Program-made: the position numbers and the translations under genes
The notes under the pieces: generated by a model
Told to the model about the DNA's origin: nothing
Databases searched by the model: none
What the model saw: the letters and a program-made list of their open reading frames with translations, nothing else
Assembly (NCBI GenBank): GCA_018292915.2
Contig: JACVVK020000286.1
Coordinates: forward strand, 769,501 to 833,500
Direction of reading: 5' to 3'
Source of the DNA: Batillaria attramentaria
Lineage: Eukaryota; Mollusca; Gastropoda; Batillariidae
Length of the DNA stretch: 64,000 nucleotides
Shown: positions 57,023 to 64,000 of the stretch, in pieces
How positions within the stretch are numbered: position 1 is the first letter of the stretch
Layout of the letters: each line of letters starts with the position of its first letter

Positions 57023-58725
57023 ATGTCTAAGGGTGGTGGAAAGCGTGGTAAAAGTGGCACAATTCAGCCTGGGATCGCGAAATGGGAACATGCAATCAAT
57101 ACAACGAACTTTGAAGAGGTAGGAATCGTGTGTTTGAAGAACAGTGGGCCCAAAATCACACTCGAAGCGGCCAGCTTCACGTTTTATTCACAAGTTGTAC
57201 AGTGGTGAATGTATGCGGGCACGGGCGTTTGTTCTCTTGTATACTGCCTTTAACACTGGCCGGACTTAAGTTCTGGACTTTACGGATAACCTGTTGTGGA
57301 CCATCTCAGGGTTTTTAACTGTTTGGTTACTGCAACATGGACGCTTTTGTTTTGGTGCCAGATAGTGTGATTTTGACCCATGAATGATTACCATAGTTAT
57401 CTGTCTGTCAGTTTAAAGGCAACTCTGCCCACTGTTGTGGTATATAATAATTATACTCCCACTGCAAGTTTGTCCCTGGAGATAATGAAACATCAGGATT
57501 TCGATCATGAGCTGCCCGCTTATTTTTTTTCAGGAAAACTGGAAGCCAGATGTCTCTTTCCTGGTGGGCAACAGAGTGGATGACTATAAGCACATTGACA
57601 TTCTGTCTGCCACCATCAACACTGGAATTCGCAAACTGTTCACTGTGGTGACAAAGGACAGCTTGTACAATGAGGTAAAGATTTTGTATTTGTAATGTGC
57701 TGTTTGGTAAACTCTGGCTATTTGCAGTGAAGAAGAATTTTTAATCTTTCTGCACTAATTTGTAAAAGCTGTTAGTAAAGACCTGCCATTAATGGTTCGG
57801 CATCTCTTTAAAATAATTCGTATGACTTAATTGTCTGGTAAGTGATTCCGTGTGTTGGTAAAATAGTAGCGAGGTTTGGATTTGGGGTGGGTGGGTGTGT
57901 GTGTTGGGGGGGGGGGGGGCATTCAGCAGAATCTGGCAGTTTTACTATTCACTCACACAGCATTTAAGGGTAGCATCAACTGAAAGTACAAAAATTAAAA
58001 ATTGCAATAAAAGCAATATTTGCCTTGGAGTTTATGTCATCTGGGATTTTCACAGGTTCGTGAACTTGGCAACCCAAAGGTCAAGAAAGGCAAAGATGCC
58101 CCTCTAAACTTTGAAATTTGTGAACCATGCAAAACCCACCTGGATGCAGGGGAGGATATTCCCCTTCCTCTGCTGGCAAAGCTTATCAAGTACAGGCTAC
58201 TGACTTTAAAGGCAGCCGACATTAAGCGTCGGGAGGCCGAGAAAAAGGTTAGTATCGACGTGTCATCTTCACACAAGATTTTTGTGTTGTAGGTAGGGCT
58301 TCTGTCATTAGATATGATAAAGCTTTTTTCCTCCAAAAAGTTAAGTCTGCTTTGATTTGTTTGAATGTGTGCGTCTCGTGTGTGGCAAAACAGTTTTTTG
58401 TGTTCATACAAAATATAACTAAATTTCTGTTATGTTTGTTGTTATGGCTTACATTGGTCAGGACGATTTTTTCCAGAAAGCAACTCTGAATTTGCACATT
58501 TTCTCTAACAGGCTGCAGCAGACAAACTGAAAGCTGCAAAGGACAAGGCTGCAGGCAAGGATGCAGGCAGGAAACCTTCAGGCAAGAAAGGTGGTAAGAA
58601 GACGCCAGAGCCTCAGGCTGCAAAAGATGGAAGCAAAATGAAGAAACGAGGCGAGGATGATGGCGAGAACAAGTTCATAGGTGCGATGATCTTGCTGTCT
58701 TGTTTTCCCGCATGCACAATGCACG

Positions 58726-58768
<43 letters not shown>

Positions 58769-61456
58769 TTTCTGTATTCCGTAAACAGTGATATACCAAC
58801 TAACATATCCTGTGAGGTGAGTCAGGTATTGTATGAATTGAAATAATAGATCAAAGTGATATTTGTTGGTCACATTCTGCACCTTCATAACCATTTCTGA
58901 GTGTCAGTGTTGATATTTTCAGATGATGAACCAGATGATGGGGCCCACATGTACGTCGTGGTTGTTGGATTTAATAACCCAAATCTTCTGCAGTTCTTGG
59001 CTGACCTCAATGTTACTGCCAGCTGCATCATTCGCATCACCTCACAGGACTACTCACGTTTTCTGCCACCTCCACCTCTTCCAGATGCTCCAGAGAAGGA
59101 TGAGAAAACACTCGGTGAGTTGTTTTCCCCTTCAGTCGTGTGCTTGTCAAAGCTAGCACATGAGTAGATCTGTTTCTTTGATCCATAAAAAACTGGCAGC
59201 CCTTGTCATTCTTCCTCAAAATTTTCATGTTGCTCTTTATGCAAAAAGAAATGTTCCAGTGCTGGAAGAAAACTATTTTGTTCTCTTGAAAGGGATTTAG
59301 ACCTGTGAATAGTCGGTGGAGAATCTACAGATGAAGATTGTGTCTAAGTATATATGTTTCTCTTACTGGCTTTTGTTGCTGGCCATTGTTTTCACCTTTG
59401 CCAGCAGCACTGGTGATTTTTTCTCTGCTGGATTTGATACCGTAGCAGTGAATCTATAAAGATGAAGATTTGTCTGTGTCTAGGTGTATATGTTAAATTT
59501 CTCTTACTGGCTTTTTTTGCTGGCCATTGTTTTCTTCTTTGCCAGCAGCACTGGTGACTTTTTCTGTGCTGGATTTGATATTGTAGCGGTGATTTTGTCG
59601 TGTATGGTATAGCTGCAGAAGAGGCAGTGCGGGTAGAACGCCAGAAATTGGCTCTTGAGCTGCGAACCTTCTGGAAAGATGTCCTGCACCTGCTGCGGAA
59701 CAACCCAGACTCCTCAAAATTACATGATATTGCTCGCCTCGACTATGAAGTCAAATCACTGCTGCTTCCATCAAACTATGATGACATAGAACAGAAGGTA
59801 TGGAATATTTGTTGCTCACATTTCTATCTCACACAATTGGTATTAAGGGTCTTGGATTGCGTGTATTACTGGCAGCTCGTGAGGCAGTAGACATGGATTT
59901 TTAGAAATACCTGCATGATACAGTGAAAAATATTTTAAAAGTACCATTTTGATGCTATGCAGCTTCTGAGGCAGTAGACATGGATTTTTAGAAATACCTG
60001 CATGATACAGTGAAAAATATTTTAAAAGTACCATTTTGATGCTATTTTACAAAGTTCTCAGTCTTCGTTCATTGCAGCTAAAGAAAATTACATGTCCTGG
60101 ATGTCCATCAGAGGTGGAGAGAAACTATCCTGTAGACTCCAGGGCTGGGGATTTTGCAACTTACACTTGTGCATGTTGGATATGAGTCATCAACTGATTC
60201 AGTTTTGAATTGTCTGATTATACTTTTTTACTAAGACGGACATGTGTCCTATCACAGTGGACAATATTCAGGACAAATGTCCTATTATAATGCCTTTAGA
60301 TATGAAGTCCATCTTGTGGTGTCCATCCATGGTCTGCTGCGTGTCAGGAGAGAGAGATACGCAGGTTGATGTAGGTGTCAATGTTCTAAATATCTGACAT
60401 TGTTTTCACTATAACTCTCTTCACCTTGACGTTTTTTTTGGTTGTGTGTTTGGCAGACGCAGTTTGGCACAGCCATGTTTGAGGATGTGGCCTGTATGAT
60501 TTACGACCTGCAGGATGCAAGGCGCCTGTACAATACCTACCTACAGAACCTCAAACTTGTGTCAGTGCCGATGACTGTTTCAGACAAAACAGTAGAAAAG
60601 CCATCTGGAGGTAGAACGTCTTTGCTGAGATTGTCTTACTTTTACTCATTCATGATCATTTACTTCCCACTCTGTTCCTTTTGGGTTTGTCCTTTGACTG
60701 CGTCAGTATCATTTTTCTTTGTTTGACCTCTTGTCATTTGATCCCTTGCCTCTCTGTCTCTCTCTTTCTCCCTCTCTCTCTCTGTTTGACAAGATGACAG
60801 AAACAAAAATCACTTGATTTTGACTTTACATGAAAGTATGATTTATTTTATGCTTAAATGCCAAAGCTGTTTGTGAACTCATGGGAGAACTGCATGGGGC
60901 TTCTGGAGAAAAAGAAATTGATGCCCCAAAACCTGGACAAAACTACCTAACTCAGTGGCCAGACCACATGTGGTGGGAAACAAATTTCCCTTGCAAATAT
61001 CTTGCATGTAACGTTGTGAAGGTTGTCTCAACCATTTGTGACTTGCAAGCGGATAATTCTGCTATGTCACTTGCTTTGGGAGCCATGGCTAACTTGACTG
61101 CCTTTCCTTGACTCTGTGGGCTGTTTATCTGAGCTTTCAGGTGCAGTCTTCTTATTTCTGAGTTTCATCTGCTGTGGTGTGTTTTGTGTTTTTACCATAC
61201 ATGGTCACTGATTTTGCAGATGGTCAGTCAACCGGTGCTCCACCTACACCTGCAGCACCCTTACCCCCGACCAGTTCAGCATCCCAAGTGCTAGAGTCCA
61301 GCATACCGGAGCTGGTGGTCCCGCCAGATATGCGCTGCTACAATGACATGATGAATTCCGTGCCACAGGAGAGCATGAGCGTCTGCCTTGTGCTGCACTG
61401 CATGATGGAACAGGTTTGAATTGTTACAGTGTGTGTTTTTGTGTTTCATGTACTGG

Positions 61457-61498
<42 letters not shown>

Positions 61499-62949
61499 AG
61501 ATAGGTGTCTTTTCTCTTCCAAAAGAAGGCTACTATTAGATTGTACATGTGTGTGTCTGTCGGGGAAGGGGGGTGGGGGGGGGGGGTGAGCATGCTAATT
61601 ATGATTTGCTAGTGTTGATGATTTGTAAATGCTTCTGATGTCAACAGGTGGTGGCCACTGAGGAAAACCGTGAACCGCCAAGTGAGCAGACACCACAACC
61701 CCGTGTTGATGGGCTGAGCGGGCAAGTGGCCGAACATCTGAGTGGAATCGCATTCAAATTAGCTCTGTCGGAGGACGAGCACAAGGTGAAAACAAAGAAC
61801 CAATGTGTAGAAATATTCTCACCATATCTACTCCTATTTATTTAGGGCAAATGCGAACATGAGACACCCCAACATGAGTTGATCCATGTATATTAGACTT
61901 GAAAGACTGGCAGCATGCTGAGGAGGATGAGAAACTAAAAGGCTTAAACCACACTTGAGATCCCCATATAGTGATACGTGACAGCGCATGCGAAAACAGG
62001 GCTAAAGTCACTTGGTACTGTTTTGAGCTAGACTGGTCAAAAGGTCACTGGGTACATGGACTGACCACTGTTCCTCCCAACGTCAAACAGTTATAGCTCA
62101 ACAACTGTCACACTTGAAACTATTCTGGTTTTATCTTTTTTTCAAACGGAAAGACATACTTTGAATGTTGCCACAAAAGTAATAATTCAGAAATGATATT
62201 TTGACACTTGGCCATGTTTTTGCATGGGCTGTCACATATATGTAATTGAACAGCCCTCCTGACACTCAGAGGTCAAGGCAGAAAAATGAAAGTGCCATGA
62301 TACACAAAGAGCGCTACTTTTTTTTTTGCTAACTTCATGTACTTTAAAGTTTAAGTGCCTTGCACATGATCATCAGTGTGTCAGCATACTCTGTTGAATT
62401 GTTGTTACTGTGACTGGATTGTGATTGGCCCATGATTGTAGAATATTTAGTAGCTTTTTTTTTTGGGGGGGGGGGGGGGGGGACCTCAGTTGCATGCAGG
62501 CCACTCAAAACCTTTTTATTTATTTATTTTGTTCAATTTTTGTCTGATCGGCCTCTCTTCATTGGTTCCCCACTGTTTTAAATTAATGCTTTTGTAATTA
62601 GTACATGGACAGATGTCTTAACTGAGGTATTTAGTAGCTATATGTTCTTGATTTTTTAAATGAAATCTGCAGGCTCTGTCAGAGGTGTTAGAACTGCCAG
62701 TGAGACCCCCTGAGGAACCCAAACCTCCTCTGCTGATAAACATGCATGACGATATCAGCATTCGCACGCATCACCTGACACCATATTACGACTTCAACCC
62801 TGAAGCGACTGAGCGAGCACTGCTGAAAATGATGCCCATCGCTCAGCTGTGTCAATCTGCAAGGCCCACGTCTGCAGTGGCTCGAGCCCGCGCTGCTCGC
62901 TTGCAAGAACTCATCCACTTCTGCGCAACAAATGGACTTTCACCCGCAG
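57023..62949 (+). CDS. SPAG17: Sperm-associated antigen 17 (SPAG17/PF6), first 10 coding exons, truncated by window end
   Basis: SPAG17 is a large protein of the ciliary central-pair C1a projection, needed for motility. Exons: 57023-57118, 57534-57674, 58056-58247, 58512-58680, 58923-59114, 59613-59797, 60457-60610, 61220-61413, 61648-61785, 62673-62949. The sum is 1738 nt (about 579 residues), with all junctions GT..AG and in phase. The start MSKGGGKRGKSGTIQPGI lies in CACAATGTC context. Exon 4 is Lys/Ala-rich and ends KKRGEDDGENKFI. Exon 5 carries DDEPDDGAHMYVVVVGFNNP, the most diagnostic family block. Exon 9 begins VVATEENREPPSEQTPQPR. The vertebrate protein exceeds 2000 aa, so most of the gene lies beyond 64000. 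No further exon was found in 62950-64000. Confidence 0.93.
59330..59593. repeat. Two-copy tandem duplication, period ~131 bp, in SPAG17 intron 5
   Basis: The units starting at 59330 and 59461 share GATGAAGATT, TTGCTGGCCATTGTTTTC, TTTGCCAGCAGCACTGGTGA and GCTGGATTTGATA. The second unit ends about 20 bp before the exon 6 acceptor (59612/59613). Confidence 0.85.
59873..60047. repeat. Two-copy tandem duplication, period 87 bp, in SPAG17 intron 6
   Basis: GAGGCAGTAGACATGGATTT and CTGCATGATACAGTGAAAAA occur in both units (starts at 59873 and 59960), almost identical. Confidence 0.9.
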
Positions 62950-62974
62950 GTAATTTAAATACTTATGTATAAAT

Positions 62975-63063
62975 GATGAGTTTGATCGTAGTGGTGTATG
63001 TGATTTGAAAGTAAATGCTGATGAGTTTGATCGTAGTGGTGTATGTGATTTGAAAGTAAATGC
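62975..63063. repeat. Two-copy tandem duplication, period 45 bp, in SPAG17 intron 10
   Basis: GATGAGTTTGATCGTAGTGG and TGTATGTGATTTGAAAGTAA are repeated exactly, starting at 62975 and 63020, immediately after exon 10. Confidence 0.9.
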
Positions 63064-63084
63064 AAATCTGAATTCCAAAACTTA

Positions 63085-63240
63085 AATAGCTGAGCTGACC
63101 CTTTGCACCACATGATTGTATGTCCAGTGTGTGAGAAAATTCATGTGATTCACACGAGCATGCGTGTTGGGTTCAGCTCACCGCGTTGTGAGCCAATTCA
63201 AGAAATTGGGGGTAAAGCGGCCCTACAATACACAGTTATT
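63085..63240. repeat. Interspersed repeat, reverse copy of 22045-22205
   Basis: CGTGTTGGGTTCAGCTC and GGGGTAAAGCGGCCCTACAA are the reverse complement of the repeat in LTN1 intron 5, with moderate divergence. Non-coding. Confidence 0.75.
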
Positions 63241-63303
63241 ATAATCATGTCTCTGCAGTTGTGAGTAAAATGAAAGTTGCTTCATCCAGCTCATAATTAT
63301 ATT

Positions 63304-63482
63304 TATGGGTGGGTGGGTGGGGGGTTTGGGGGTTTAACGTCCTTTTCCACCACATAGGGTGATATCAAAGACAGGGCAACGATGAAAAAGCCAGCACAAA
63401 TATTTGGCCCCAGCGGGGATCGAACTCACGACCCGAGCATTAGAAGTCCAACGCTCTACCATTCGACCACCCCGGCTCCCCT
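63304..63482 (-). repeat. tRNA-derived SINE family A, minus-strand copy
   Basis: A nearly full-length copy matching 13365-13527, including the B-box-like GAGTTCGATCCCCGC and the A-box-like TGGTCGAATGGTAGAGCG on the minus strand. The rest of the window to 64000 holds nothing else recognised. Confidence 0.88.
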
Positions 63483-64000
63483 TATATTGATGGAGTACAA
63501 TGGGAAGAAGTATATATGAATGAATAAACAGCTATAATTGCAGTGTCACATTCAGATTGAGACTGAAAACGGGAGTTCCGTCCCTTGATCGATATACTGT
63601 TGCTGATTGTTGATGCATGAAAACCGATTTTGAATTTGGACTAGCCAAACCAAAAACATGTTTGTTTATGTCACAATACAGAAGACTGCACTAGCTGACT
63701 GATGTGTTTTAATTTCCCCTTACTCAACATTTGTGCTACTAGAAAGACATCATGAGCTGAAGTTTTAACTGGATACATTACATGTGTTAGTTTGAATGTC
63801 TTCTGTAACTTCTACAATTTGAAATAAGCCATGCTAGATGCAGTGGCTGATGTTGAACAAATTCTAGTGCAAGTGTGTATGCATGTCTGCCTTGCACTGG
63901 TGGGCTGCAACCCACAAGCAGCACATTTATCTAAAGACATATGTTCAGTACAAAGTTGTAGCAGGGCCAGCTAGCTGTGCGTTCATCCTAGGCCTATCTG

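Overview
This is a nuclear genome window from an animal, most likely a mollusc and possibly a gastropod. The genes are split by long introns with GT..AG junctions, there is no operon structure, and tRNA-derived SINEs, CA microsatellites and a DIRS-like retroelement are interspersed. The taxon is an inference from gene content and repeat style; nothing in the window names the species. Introns and spacers make up about four fifths of the window.

Four conserved genes were rebuilt exon by exon, checking that reading phase is kept at each junction. From left to right: (1) LTN1/listerin, minus strand, 678-25445, about 31 coding exons, from an MPGAKN-type N-terminus to the C-terminal RING. (2) FIG4, minus strand, 27164-39623, 23 coding exons, complete, 946 aa, with an intact CX5R phosphatase loop. 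(3) SIAE, minus strand, 43182-51219, 10 coding exons, about 551 aa including a signal-peptide exon. (4) SPAG17, plus strand, from 57023, first 10 coding exons; the gene runs off the right edge. LTN1, FIG4 and SIAE lie head to tail, and SIAE and SPAG17 are divergent. They are housekeeping or ciliary genes acting in ribosome quality control, PI(3,5)P2 turnover, sialic acid catabolism and the ciliary central apparatus. No functional link between them is implied.

The mobile content is the most interesting part. (a) A 5.8 kb DIRS-type tyrosine-recombinase retroelement (3318-9100) sits in a LTN1 intron. It has inverted terminal repeats and an internal complementary region, it interrupted an older SINE, and its coding parts are decayed. 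(b) A 393 bp foldback element with a 9 bp target duplication (50294-50686) lies in SIAE intron 1. (c) A 4.5 kb unit (51257-55758) lies in the SIAE/SPAG17 divergent spacer. It is bounded by two identical 460 bp direct repeats, each with inverted ends GGACACAG/CTGTGTCC, and flanked by TGAC on both sides. Inside are a His-Cys-box (I-PpoI-like) endonuclease ORF and a convergent Mutator-like DDE transposase split by a frameshift at an A8 run. No reverse transcriptase is visible in it. This is the best candidate for an undescribed system. (d) At least three SINE families are present, one with a 16 bp and one with a 14 bp target-site duplication.

Other structure: a nine-copy 53 bp satellite, a 157 bp C tract, a block of telomere-like CCCTAA-type repeats, several recent two-copy tandem duplications in introns, and an unassigned GC-rich block at about 40.86-41.9 kb.
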